A stretch of DNA of 43,793 nt from Silene noctiflora (Eukaryota; Streptophyta; Magnoliopsida; Caryophyllales; Caryophyllaceae), in assembly GCA_009801015.1 (NCBI GenBank), contig VHZZ01000493.1, forward strand, positions 22,815 to 66,607, in the 5' to 3' direction. The notes under the pieces were generated by a model. The model had not been told where the DNA came from, searched no databases, and saw only the letters and a list, made by a program, of their open reading frames with translations. The position numbers were made by a program, and so were the translations under genes. Numbering within the stretch: position 1 is the first letter of the stretch; each line of letters starts with the position of its first letter. This document shows positions 29,300 through 41,374 of the stretch, one piece after another.

Positions 29300-32200
29300 A
29301 TGGCGGACAGTTCTCCTAAACACCTCGAATTCACTTTAGCTTCCGTTTCTTTTCTCGCCTCCTCCTCCGCCGCCGCCGCTTCTTCTCCTCTCTCTTCGCC
29401 GTCTTCCGCTGTCTTCTCCGCTGATTCCGGCGTCGCCGAACTTCGATTTCACCATGTCGCTAAACCTAATTCCAGCTTACTTATCGATCTTTCCAACGCA
29501 CAGGCTCGTATTTTTTTTCGGATTACTTTGAATTGATTCGGCGTAATTTGTTTGCGTAAATTATAGAATAAGACCGTCTTTATTAATTCAAAACTCGTAA
29601 AAGGACGGTCTTTCACAATAATTATTGATTCATTTGATTTTATAAGCTTAAGCGCTTAGCTAAGCTTACTTTTGAAAAGTAGTGTAGTTAATTTGTGGTT
29701 TTAGTATTACACTGACTCGGCTGCTGCGACTGTCGGAGTGTCGGATGTGGTTATTTTGTGCGAATTCATTAAATTTTCGGTCTGAATTGAAGCGTTGAAG
29801 TGTCGTGCTGTGTCGGAGTAACAACTGTGTGGTGATGATGATGATGATGATAGTGATGTATTGTTTTGTTTTTTTGTGTTTGACAGTTATTTAAGTTGAG
29901 TCCAGTTGAATCGATATGCGTGAGCGAAGGAGGATCCGAAAATAAAGAGGTATGAATTATGATCCGTTTTTGAGTTTGTTTATTTTGTCTGGTGAATTTC
30001 CGATTATGTTGAGATGTTTGACGAGGTAATTGGAATAGTAAAGTCACGTGTAGCTGAGGTCTTTTGTTAGATTTTTGTTGTTAGGAGATAAATCGAGTTG
30101 TTTGAATTACGAAATGCAAACAATGACTGTGATTTTAAAAACAGGAGTCATACGCGAAGGGAGTGACTATTCGATTTAGAAATGAGGAGGAAAGTTCGGC
30201 CTTTCATTGCGCCTTTGAGCAATGGAAGAAAGAAGCAACAAAAGGTGCCTGCTTTTACATTAATTCTCGGAAAAGGATCTGACTTTTATTATTTTGGTTT
30301 TAATTCCTCATCAGGCGGTAATCCACCTTTGTTTAGTTTTCTTTTTATGTGGTTTGCTGGTTGATGATGGTCCAGCAAGTATTTGCTGAAAACTGAATTA
30401 ATTGAACCAGGGATCAATTAATCTATCTATATGCGAAGAACATGATAGTCTATTATTTAATCAAATTAATGTTAGTGGCTTTGTCGCCTAATATTACAGA
30501 CACTCCCTCAAGGCCATCAATTGATATAATAGTCGATACTTAAGTACTTGCATTTGGCTGTGGAGAGCAGGTTTTTTGATGTGATCTGGGTAATGTACAC
30601 TCGAAGTATTGGCTAGAATGGGTTTATGAACATGTTGTGACACTCGACTGATTTAATTTGGATTAGAAAGTAGAAACATACACAGTAATTAGAAATATGA
30701 ATATGCAGCATCTTTTACTTTTGCACTTCCGTATATGTTATGTGATGGGCTCTGCGCCTCTACTCGGGCAACTTAAATCTTCATTCATTTTGCCTGCAAG
30801 CTGGACCTGTGCGAAGGGTTTGATCTTTAGTTATCTCAACACGTTATTAATATCATAAATTAGTCTTGTAGAAGGTCTATGAGTTAGGTATTTATAAAGT
30901 GGGTAATTGCTATCAATTATTCAGGTGCATTTGTTAACATAAATGCAGTCAAACACTCCTCTTTAATGACTGTTTCTGTATTTCTGTCGCACCACTTTTT
31001 TTTTTTTTTTTTTGGAATCTGCTTTATAGCAGTCGGTGGAGAACGGGTTAAGTTACTCTGTCATGAGTTGGGTTTAACACTAATTTTGGTCCTCCATCTT
31101 GATGTTAGATGCTCATTATAATTGTAATGTAACACTGGAATCTTTATTTAATTTGATATGAAGTTTCTATTCTGAACATGCCAGTTGCTCGTTCTTCTGT
31201 TGGGATGCAGACATAACAATCTACCGGTCTTAACTGTTTTCTCTTTCAGGATCATGGCTGCCAAATGGGATAGTATCGAGTTCGAAATGTAAATTTGATG
31301 ACAAGACTGAGGCATCATCGGCTAAAATGTATTTTCATTATTATGGGCAACTACTCCATCAGCAGAATATGATGCAGGACTACGTGAGGACAGGTAATGT
31401 AGCTATTTTCTGACTAGTAGCATCGTTTTTTATATAGTTTATAAATGTGTTGTTTTTTGTACATTAACTTCCGTAGAAAACTCATTTTTGACTTCTTATA
31501 ACTGAGATGACTGCCGTCAGTCGTCCCACAACCTATTAGTTGAATGTAAATGTATCATTCTATATTATTTGCAAAATTGTAGAAAATGGTGTCAACACGA
31601 AACTATCATCACTGAAACTCTATTTTTTTTGCTACAGGTACCTATTACGCGGCTGTGATGGAGAATCGTGTAGATTTTAATGGGAAGGTGGTAGTTGATG
31701 TTGGGGCTGGTAGTGGTATTCTGTCATTGTTTGCCGCACAGGTAAAAATGCGAGCTGTTTTTTTGAAATGAAATTATATACATTTTGTTCGCCCAACTAT
31801 TTATAAGATATGCTGAACTATACATTTCCTCTCGAACTTTCTTGAATCCAGGCTGGAGCAAAGCATGTATATGCTGTAGAAGCTTCGGAGATGGCTGATT
31901 ATGCACGTAAGCTTATTGCAGGCAATCCGGCTTTGGCTGAACGAATAACGGTAGTTTAAGTTTGGTATTTTATTTGCTGTTTTTAATACATTTGCAGTTT
32001 CTACTGTTAGATTATGATCTGTTGCTAATATAGTATTTTATCCATAGGTGATTAAAGGCAAGGTTGAAGAAGTAGAGCTGCCTGAAAAGGCTGATGTATT
32101 AATCTCTGAACCTATGGGTAATTGAGCATTTCTGATTGGTTTAGTTGTTTTTGGATAAGTAATTGAGTTACCGCTGTGTCTATGTAAGTATTTAGTGAAC

Positions 32201-35200
32201 CTTTTGTCACGTTTCTTTTTTGTTGCTTATGAACTGTACTTTCCTTATCCCCTTTCATTTTTACCACATGTACATGGTTTTAACCTTTGACCCTAGTCTG
32301 TGATACATAAAGATATTTGTTAAACTTAAGCTTGCCACTATCTCCATCTCTTTGATTTAAGTTGTACCGCTATTATTGGATGCCTTTTTGTTACTTGGTT
32401 AGAAGTTCACTAGACTTTTTTTTTTTGAAAGTATCCTTTATTATATTTGTAACTGTTTTAAAAGCAAAGCTTTCAAGATTAAGACATCTATTCACCAATG
32501 GCTATATGTCAGGAAGCTTATTTGTGTTATGCAGTATTCGTTTGGCACTTGTTGTACAGTAGTTTTACAGATATTGCTTTTAGTGACATTGTAGGTTTTA
32601 CACTTGTTTGTGTTGTACACTTATTAATGTATAACTAATGAGGATAATTGTACATTTTCTAACCCCTAATTCACGGCAATGTAGGCACATTGTTGGTTAA
32701 TGAAAGAATGTTGGAGTCTTATATTATTGCTCGTGATCGATTTCTTGTTCCAATGGGGAAAATGTTCCCTGGAGTAGGAAGGTGTGTTTTCCCCCTCCTT
32801 TGTGCAGCCCTTGTTGGTACCCGTGTATTGTCTCTATGTCTTAAACCTCAGAATTTTATTCATGTAGAATACACATGGCACCATTCAGCGATGAACATCT
32901 GTTCGTTGAAATTGCAAGCAAGGTACAAATTCGAATTGTCCTTTTGTTTTAGATTTTGTAGCTTTACTATAATAGATGTCATCATTTAACTCTTGAAATT
33001 CTATTCCGAGAGTTTTAACTGCATGAAAAGGATGTCAAAAACCCCATCCTGTTTGTGTAGCATTTCATATGGTAGCATCCGTTTCCGACAAGACTCTAGT
33101 TAAAATAAGTAGGATCAATTTTCAAATGTTCCCTTTTAAATACCAACTTCTGTGTGACGCTCAGTTTTGAACCGCTATGTGGAGATTACCCCTTGTATAA
33201 CAATCTTATTACACTTTCAAACCACCTCCCTGAGAAGAAGGTTAATATTCCGAAGTGGATTACCGAAGCTATGTGTAAAATTTGTTTTTTTCCTCCCTAT
33301 TGAGCCGGTTTGATTTTCATTTTCCCTCATAGTTTTGGGTGTACAATCTGGAGATTTAGCTAAAAGTCTCTATTTGATGGTCAATGTCTTAAAAATGGAC
33401 TTTTTGTTTGGAATGTGCATATGGCTAGTAGTTAACACAAGACAGTATTGTTATAAACAGGACTTATTTCCAAACATTGATATAAATGCGAGCGCTTCAC
33501 AGAAATATGATATTTAGAAGGTAGTATTTGGCAATTTGACGGTTTGACCTAATAATTACTATGTATTGAAGTTTTGTAACTCTTTTTTCTACTGAGGATT
33601 ATAGTCTTGAATTAATCATTAGAATCCAAATTCATGCAGTAGGAAGAACAAATGTCAAATAAATGTTTTTTTTTTTATATTTCAAATTCCTATCGGAAAC
33701 CATAATTGTGATATGAAAGAAAGTTGAAGGGAGCCTGGGGAGGTTGTGGCTTTCCCATCTTTGTTTATCATATAAACATAGGGTTTGGATTAAAAATAGT
33801 GGGAAAACTTGTTTTGTGCAATACGTATCATTTTACCTCCTCCCTTAGTGGAATAAATTAGATCACATCATTTTCTTTTAATTTCCATTTCAAGTAAGTA
33901 ATCAAACATTCAAATTTGTAAGAGGGTCACTAGAAAACAACGAGTTTTATTTTTAATTTGTCAGCTGAGATTTATTTCTAGAAAAAAAAACTGAAGCTCC
34001 AATATGAATCCCCTAGTTTTAGTTTCTTATGGAGTTCTTGCACAGTCGAGTGATAATTTTGCAATTGCTTGAATGGCCATTGGCTCATATATCACATAAA
34101 AAATGCAACACCTTCTATGCTGCTTTTCGTTTATCTTCAGAAGCCTCCTGTGTATGAAAGTTTTGCGGCTTAAACATATTCCAGGCACTCTTCTGGCAGC
34201 AGCAAAATTATTTTGGGGTAGATTTGAGCTCCTTGCATGGATCAGCCTTCGAAGGTTATTTTACACAGGTACTGTATATATCGTGNATAACTTTGCTTCT
34301 TTTCCATATGCATGTGGTATTGTGGTGTCATATGTCAATATGAGAATACGCGTTGGGGTGATAATTGGATCCTGTTAAAAAGATTTATCCCTCCACTTAA
34401 ATTGACGTCGTATTAAATTGTTATTTTTTTTTTTTTTGATTTATATACTTATCAATTCACATACTCGTGATGTGAGTTTCACTTCTAAGTTTCCATAAAA
34501 TGCTTTTACTGCTTGTAGTGAGGCTGGTTTAATAGTTCAGATTTGAATAGAGTTACAGCTCTATTCTTCTATTTTCTCAGTAAAGAGACCAAGAAACCAA
34601 AATATTAGGTGTCAATGCATAATTAACTGTTGAGGACACGAGGTAACTATAAGCTAAACTGTAGTGGCCAGCTTTAGAAGTGCTTGAATGTGAATTCCCA
34701 AGTGATTCGACATATATATTTAATGTGGATTGGAACAGGATATTATAGTAGGAAGTCACGCATGATAGAGATGTTAAGGAAGTAGATTGTGCTTAGATGA
34801 GAGAGGATGCTTGGGTATATAGGTTTTGTGCGCAAAAACGTTCTTTAAAGTACAACTATTTGGCGTCTGGGTTGTAGTCTTTATGAGACTCTATCCCTCA
34901 TTCATTGAGGATAGGTACATCATTGCGGTGTTGGATCATGTTTCTATAGGATTACGTCCAATCTTCCGTCCATGTACAACTAGTGGAGTGGATGACATAT
35001 TTTCCCCTTCCCAGTTGTGGCGTATTGCAGACCCACAACAATATATCAAGTTTCATTTTAACCCAAGGTTAGCATTTTGGGGAGCATACTAGCATTGTCC
35101 TCAAGGAGTCCTGTGACAGAATGCCCTCTACGTTAAGGACCCATAACTGCGTAATTCCATGTATGACTGTATGGTAAACAATGTCATTGGCGGACTTACC

Positions 35201-38200
35201 TTTAGGCGTTTGCTCTAAACAAGGATGTATTTACAATCAATGAACTTGTATCAAATATAACATTGTCGTATACTCCCTCTGATCCAGCCCAAAGGAAACA
35301 GTTACTAAAAAACGGATGATCCAACGAAAACATTACCAAGTACTCCTTATAGCCATCCTATATTTACAACATATGCCATCACAAGGCCCACCCACCAACC
35401 CATAGTTAAACACCCTTCATATGTTACTTCTCCTTTTTACCCTTACTTTTTGCTCCTTTCTTAAAAGTTGTGAAAACCCTCATGTTACCTTTGGGATGTT
35501 TTGATTGTTATTTATGCTGGCAAGTTATCATTCAATGTGGGAGGCAACTTGATTAAGTTGATTTGTCTAATCCTTAGACAAAACTCATGCTAATAAGTGT
35601 ATCTAGTTGTTCTACATGAGCTCAACGCCACTCAAGTTCTGAGAGGTGAACGGAAAAACACTTCCTCTTTTCTGGACATGTTCACAAGTTTCCAAAATTT
35701 GTGTTCTTCTCTTGCCTTATTAGCTACTTTAGGAAAATAGAAAGGTGGCAGTTAAGGAGAAAGATTTTTTTTGTTTAGGCTATTCAATTTGTTCCTCCTC
35801 AGTAATCTTGTCATTTTTGGCAACACCAAAGGTGAACATCTCCATGTCTTCCTTTTTTTTTTCAAATCATTCCTCAAATTAGGGGATATGGGTGGTCTCC
35901 CTCTCTTTCTTCCTCAAATATATCTTTCTGTTAGTATCAACTTTTATTCCATGGTAATTGTCCAACCTTGGGTGGTCTGCAAACAGCATGAAACGAGGCA
36001 AAGATGGGGGCTCTGTTGGGATTGGAAAAAACTGGAGAATCTTGCCATTTTTGCTTTTTATTTGTAGTCATTGTGATTGCGATCCAACATCTTTACTCAA
36101 CTTAATTTTCCAGAACATGCTGTTGTTGCTCCTTAATTCTTTTGTCCAATGAAACATGAAGTTTTTAGGTGCTCAAAGTCGAAGAGAGTCGATCACATTG
36201 TTGGGATCTAATTGCTAACAACTAGCAAGTGATGGATTATGTCTGCTTCCAAGTTCTGATGTCTTGGGAAATTCCCTGATGTTCTTGTCACTGTGAATTA
36301 CTTATGTAACTGACATAATCTGTTTTGTTCTTTTGCAGCCTGTGGTAGATGCTTTTGACCCGCGATTGCTTGTTGCACCGGCAATAAGCCACGTGATAGA
36401 CTTTTCATCAACAAAGGTGTGATTTTTGTAAATAAAAAATTATATTTTTTTGCACCTGTCTTGTCTTTTTTCATCTGTGCCTTGTATAGATTCTATAAAA
36501 TATTTTTTTAGAGAAAGGTTTCTTGAAATTCTATTCGATGTTTATTTTAAAATTCAACAGATGACCTAATCTGGTAGCTAATTCATTAAGAGCTCACAGA
36601 GAGTGTAATAACATAACACAACCGCACATGCTATTATGCAAACAATTACAAAGAAGTCCAATTCCTTGGTATACCTTTAAAAGCACCTGCAAGGGGTTGT
36701 AACATTATGTACAGAAGGCCTATGTGTTCAAGGGTACAAGTGTCTGAACCAGATCTGATATCACTGTTTCTTTATGAGAAACTGGACCTGATTAGATGAC
36801 ATTATGACGCCCTCAGCCTTTCAAAAAGTGACATTATGATGTCTTTGGGACCTCACTACTCGGGGACCCCTTGTTTTATTGCCGCTCTGAAATGCTTGCG
36901 CTTCTGCTGCACATTATGTGTTGACTTGTTGGAAGATTACGATCTGATGTACTTATTTTGATTTCACAGGAAGAGCAGCTGTATGAAATTGACATTCCAT
37001 TGAAGTTTACGGCAGCCGTGGGATTAAGAGTGCATGGGTTGGCTTGTTGGTTTGATGTTTTATTTGACGGAAGGTAGACGTTGTTTGATTACTGGACTTA
37101 ATCTCTGTGTGTGTATCTTCATTTTGATTGACAACAACTATCTCTACATTGCCCCTTCTCTGTGTAGTTCTGTCCAAAGGTGGCTTACAACAGCACCTGG
37201 TGCACCAACAACGCACTGGTATCAATTACGCTGCGTCCTTGCCCAACCTATTTATGTAATGGCTGGACAAGAAATTACGGGCCGTCTTCACATGGTTGCG
37301 CACAATAATCAGAGCTATACCATATATCTTACATTGTCAGGTAGGTGTTAATCGCTTTTATGCAGTTTCAACCTCAGGTGCTAGACTGTGTATGGCTGAT
37401 GATCAATCTTTATGTAGCTAAAATGTGGGGTGCTGGCGCTGAGCAAGGAGGCATTCTTCAGACTTCAACCGGAAAAATGGAACTAAAAGAGCCCTATTAT
37501 AGGATGTCCCAGCCGCAAATTCAACCTCAGGCCTACGCAGCTACACAAGATCAGCAACCACAACAGCTTTTACAGCAACAGGTATTGTTTTAAATACGAG
37601 CTTGACTACACTTGCTGCATACTCCAGAAACGTTCAACCTAGTCATTATCACATTAACTATATTTTTATCATCTCTCTGTTAGAGGCATACTTGTCACTT
37701 GTTACCTAGACATTCAGTGCTCTATATGTATGCCATAATTTGCTTTGATGTTGTAAGGATCCTTAGTTTATAGTGTACGCCAAGTTGCCAAATTCCCAAG
37801 TACTGGGCCCTAAGCATCCTGTGTTCTGATACACTCTTTTGGTAAGCTCCATCGCGACCTTTAGGATGAGGGGGTAGTATGATCAAATCGCAGTGTCCTC
37901 CCTCCTAACTATAACTTTCGTCAAACATTTCTGCATGATTGTTATGGTGATCTGTAAGCTTTGAGTTTGGGGGCTTAAACGGTATGGGATACTAATAATA
38001 TAGTGATACTAATCACAAGAGATAGTTATCCAACGTCGAGGGATTGGTTGGGAGAAAAATTTGAGAAACAATAAAGAGGAGTCCCTTGAGTTTTTGACGT
38101 TTCTATCTTTATACTCCCTCCTCTCAAGTCATTTTCATACGTTTGTTCAAATTATGTGAGGAATTTTGAATCAAGCGTATGGAAATGACTTGAAAAGAGT

Positions 38201-38419
38201 ATGTTTTAGCAAGAACAAAGGTTAAGCCCTTGCCCTCGTAGGGAACATTTACCCGTGATATTTTGCTCTGGTAACTTGAATTTAATGTTCAGAATTTGGT
38301 CATGACAGCTTCGGATTTCAATCTTTTTTTTACAGGATATGAACATCCAAGCACTGGATATAGAAGGAACTGAATTATTACGACAAGAATTAGAAAACGC
38401 AGATGTTCATATTCGATAG
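29300..38419 (+). CDS. PRMT4: Type I protein arginine methyltransferase, CARM1/PRMT4 type
   Basis: Spliced CDS of 15 exons: 29300-29503, 29887-29949, 30145-30244, 31250-31393, 31638-31741, 31852-31950, 32048-32117, 32685-32781, 32868-32922, 34185-34268, 36339-36416, 36970-37073, 37168-37340, 37418-37581, 38336-38419; 540 aa (Arabidopsis PRMT4A/B about 528-535). The first ~130 residues form the PH-like N-terminal domain of CARM1. The catalytic core follows: [24 protein letters not shown]-binding VDVGAGSG (190-197), the double-E loop with E259 (SEPMG) and E268 (LVNERM), and the THW loop (416-418). A Gln-rich tail ([19 protein letters not shown]) ends in [10 protein letters not shown]. Known role: asymmetric dimethylation of histone H3R17 and other arginines; in Arabidopsis the pair acts in flowering time through FLC. 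Intron 1 seems to use a GC donor (see findings); the others are GT-AG. Intron 10 is about 2.07 kb. Confidence 0.96.
29831..29850 (+). repeat. (GAT)n microsatellite in PRMT4 intron 1
   Basis: About six GAT/ATG triplets in a row in the first PRMT4 intron. Intronic, no coding meaning. Confidence 0.85.
35271..35356. mobile_element. Possible truncated Stowaway fragment in PRMT4 intron 10
   Basis: TACTCCCTCTGATCCAGCCC resembles one Stowaway terminus, and TACTCCTTATAGCC follows about 70 bases later in the same orientation. No matching inverted right end was found, so this is either a decayed element or chance. Confidence 0.35.
38114..38199. mobile_element. Very short Stowaway-type MITE in the last PRMT4 intron
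   Basis: 86 bp flanked by TA (38112-38113 and 38200-38201). The two halves are near-perfect inverted repeats: the left starts CTCCCTCCTCTCAAGTCATTTTCATACG and the reverse complement of the right reads CTCTTTTCAAGTCATTTCCATACG. Hardly any unpaired interior remains, so it would fold into one long hairpin in the pre-mRNA. Confidence 0.85.
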
Positions 38420-39970
38420 AGATCGTAATCTCTGAAGCCTAATACCGTGGACTCGTGCATACAAACATATGAGGCGATAACATGGAAAAATCTACCCACA
38501 CGCAATGTTGAATTGTTGATAGCGCTGATTTCATACAATTTGTTGGGTGATTTCGCCTATTATCATGAACCTATCTACCATAGGTGGGTAGCGCTCTAAT
38601 TATGTCGGTATTGGGTTTTGTATCTGTTAAATTTAGATTAGGGTAAGTTATAATCTACCGTCAGATTCAAGTGTTTTGATTGTTCTTGTTTCATTTTATT
38701 TTTAGACAACTTGGTTTCAATTATTCGGGCTGTTGTAACTTGGAAACAAATCTTGTATGCATAGTTGTTTAGGAACTAAGATGTGGAATTGTGGATTCTC
38801 GAGTTTGAGGAGGAGTCTGGTTGGCAGTAAATTCGTTTTGAGAAATTCTTGAATTTTAACGAATCCTATATTGTTTTGCCCGCCTCATTTACTAGACTGG
38901 CCTCGTTATTTACTTCGTATTTTATTTTCGTTTAAAGCCATCCTAAAAGCGATTTTGATGTAACTTTTCATTATAAATTATTGGACCCATGTTCTCATTT
39001 TCTTTTTTCAGAAAATTGCGATCAAATTATTATTTTTTTCAGCAGCTGTAAAATTATAATGTTTACACACTAGTAGCACGACTCTCGAAGCCGTACATAC
39101 ATATTAAATCGACTTTTGAGGGTGGCATAACTGGCATTTGACGATGTTCATTCTTTTTTCCGTGCTGTATCTCAGAATCTCTTCATGTAGACCAGCTTTT
39201 GAAACAGAAAAAAATGTGCGTTAAATGGGTTAGCCTGGCGGTGTGCTGGCGTATCGTGAAAAATAAAAAATGGGATAAGGGTGGGACGCAAAATTATTGA
39301 ATTCAATTATTCAGTCCGTCCTGTTCGATACTTGTCTGTTCATTTTTGGGTGTGTTCGATACTTGTCTATTCATTTTTGGGGGTGTATTAGTCAGTAGTT
39401 AAATTTATTTTCTTGTTGGTCAAATTTTTGTCGTTGAAAGCTAGCGACATGGGTTGCTAGACAATTTTTACTCATTCCCTAAAACCGTGCAAAAAATTAT
39501 ACTCTTAGATAACCATTAATCGAAAGGAGTATAACTACTGCATAAGACTAAAAAATCGACAACATAAACAATATTTGTAGCATTCTACTCCAATCGAAAC
39601 CGTTTCAGAAACAGCCTATCGAAAAACTTGCATGATAGTACAATGGAGTATCATACAGTATACTGAACCTATCCAGTTCAAACAACTACTATGATTCTGT
39701 AAAACGGAACGGAATCTAACAATCCAGAACGCTTTTGACCGAGTTAACAGGATGCATTGAACCGAGTCTGAAACTTGCTGTCATGATCTTTGTCCTGGCC
39801 TAATCTCAGTCGTCGGGCAGTAAACATGGCCCAAACCACCTCAAAATGCGGTATGAGAACTTCCAACACCCTTATGAATTGAATCAGTTCATCAGTTGTG
39901 ATCACTGTGCAGCTCAAATTCATCCCAAAAACCGTCTTATACAAGACTCACTGCAAATTTAATACTGCAA
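38420..39970. other. Convergent 3' region between PRMT4 and XXT
   Basis: The two genes point toward each other, so both 3' UTRs lie here. No further gene was recognised. A 31-bp unit containing TGTTCGATACTTGTCT and TTCATTTTTGGG is repeated twice in tandem at 39322-39383. The conserved-looking minus-strand frame at 39744-39944 matches no family I know and is probably 3' UTR. Confidence 0.45.
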
Positions 39971-41374
39971 TCAAGCAGATACCTTGACAGCCTTGAAAGG
40001 TGGATGAAGCAAATCAACAACATTCTTACCCTCAACCGATCCCCTAGATTCATTCTCGATCTTCACCACCCTCGTACTACTCAACGACTGATGCCTAAAA
40101 CCGTACATTTCCATAACCTGATTATCACCAAAATTATACGCTCTTTCCATCTGTTTCAAACACCGTTCAGCAGGATAATCCCCGGATTTAGAACAAGGTT
40201 TACACCCAACAAAATGCGTAATCAAAGGCCATCGATGATCACCAAACCCGGGACGATAATCCCTAACATACTCCTCATATTTATCAACAATAATCCCCCA
40301 ATACCCATGTAAATAATACTCGCTCTCCAAATACACCTTCCCACCCCATTTCGCCCGTTCCGTGGCCAACAAATACACCAATGCACTCTGATCATCCGCT
40401 TCAAAAACCGGTCTACCCTTAAGCTCCTTACTCAATAAAATCCCGGCTTCATCCCTAACCGAACCTCTGGGACCCATTGGGGCCCACGAATCGAGTAAAT
40501 CCAAACCCCATTGCCCATTCCTTAATAAAAAACTACCCGTATTCAACCCGACCCAATTTTTATCATCATAAACCATTTCTTTCCAACCATGTAAAATTAA
40601 ATTTACATTTTTATATCTTTCCCAAGGTAATTCAAATGTCATATCAGTAAACATTGCATCACTATCCATCCACCAAATAAATTCAAATTCAGGATGAGAT
40701 AACATTAATTTCCTAATTAATGGTAATTTAACCCAAAATCCTGACATTTCATTATCTAATAAAACCATATTATAATAAATTTCTAACCCATGTATTCTAC
40801 AATAATCCATTTTATTTTTAATTGATTTTAATAAATAATAATCACCAATTTTATTTTCACAAGATTTTGGGGATGACCCACTAATTAAAAGTACTCTAGG
40901 TTTATTGGGTTGAATAAAATTTGGAAAATTTGGATTTTTTTTCAACCATTTTGCTCTTTTTTTATCCCAATTTGAGATTTTTGGCCCTAAAGTGTATGTT
41001 TTATTGGGTATTTTTGTATCTATTAATTCTTCATCTTCCAAAATATTTTCAATCTCAATTGATTCATAACTATTAGGATTAGGGTTAGGATTAGGATTAG
41101 GATTAATTGGGGTTTCAATGGTGTTATTAACAATGTTAGATGTTCGATTCTCATCTGCGACATAAGTGCGTTCATTCGAACCAAAAACAATGTTAGATGA
41201 AGTGTTGTTAATCTCTACCAATTGGTAAGATTTGAAAGTAGAAAAATCATTTTCAAAAAACATAGAGAAAATAACTAAAAGAAGTAAAATAATTGATAGT
41301 ATTATCACCTTTATGTTTTTGAATGATTTGTGTATTTGAGAAGCATGTACTTGAATAGTAGACAAATTGAGCAT
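39971..41374 (-). CDS. XXT: GT34 xyloglucan 6-xylosyltransferase (XXT1/XXT2 type)
   Basis: Single-exon gene, 467 aa (Arabidopsis XXT1/XXT2 are about 460). Type II Golgi membrane protein: short basic cytosolic tail, one membrane helix at about residues 22-40 (KVIILSIILLLLVIFSMFF), and a variable stem to about residue 125 with three N-glycosylation sequons (N57, N76, N83). The GT34 domain then begins YTLGPKISNWDKKRAKWLKK. Key landmarks: RVLLISGS, GDYYLLKSIKNKMDYC, the metal and UDP-sugar binding DSD motif (237-239 in IWWMDSDAMF), the LNTGSFLLRN acceptor-side motif, FEADDQSALVYLL, and GDHRWPLITHFVGCKPC. Known role: adds xylose from UDP-xylose to the beta-1,4-glucan backbone of xyloglucan. The stem carries an NPNPNPNPNPN run (91-101). 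XXT5 and legume galactomannan galactosyltransferases are also GT34, but the flanking motifs favour XXT1/2. Confidence 0.95.
   Translation of the reverse strand: MLNLSTIQVHASQIHKSFKNIKVIILSIILLLLVIFSMFFENDFSTFKSYQLVEINNTSSNIVFGSNERTYVADENRTSNIVNNTIETPINPNPNPNPNPNSYESIEIENILEDEELIDTKIPNKTYTLGPKISNWDKKRAKWLKKNPNFPNFIQPNKPRVLLISGSSPKSCENKIGDYYLLKSIKNKMDYCRIHGLEIYYNMVLLDNEMSGFWVKLPLIRKLMLSHPEFEFIWWMDSDAMFTDMTFELPWERYKNVNLILHGWKEMVYDDKNWVGLNTGSFLLRNGQWGLDLLDSWAPMGPRGSVRDEAGILLSKELKGRPVFEADDQSALVYLLATERAKWGGKVYLESEYYLHGYWGIIVDKYEEYVRDYRPGFGDHRWPLITHFVGCKPCSKSGDYPAERCLKQMERAYNFGDNQVMEMYGFRHQSLSSTRVVKIENESRGSVEGKNVVDLLHPPFKAVKVSA

Noticed and set aside
39744..39944. Minus-strand open frame of 66 codons downstream of XXT
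   Set aside because: Family XXT proteins end at the TGA at 39971-39973; this frame is most likely 3' UTR.
41072..41107. Interstitial telomeric repeat
   Set aside because: The hexamers are inside a well-conserved XXT reading frame, keep the frame and are few in number.
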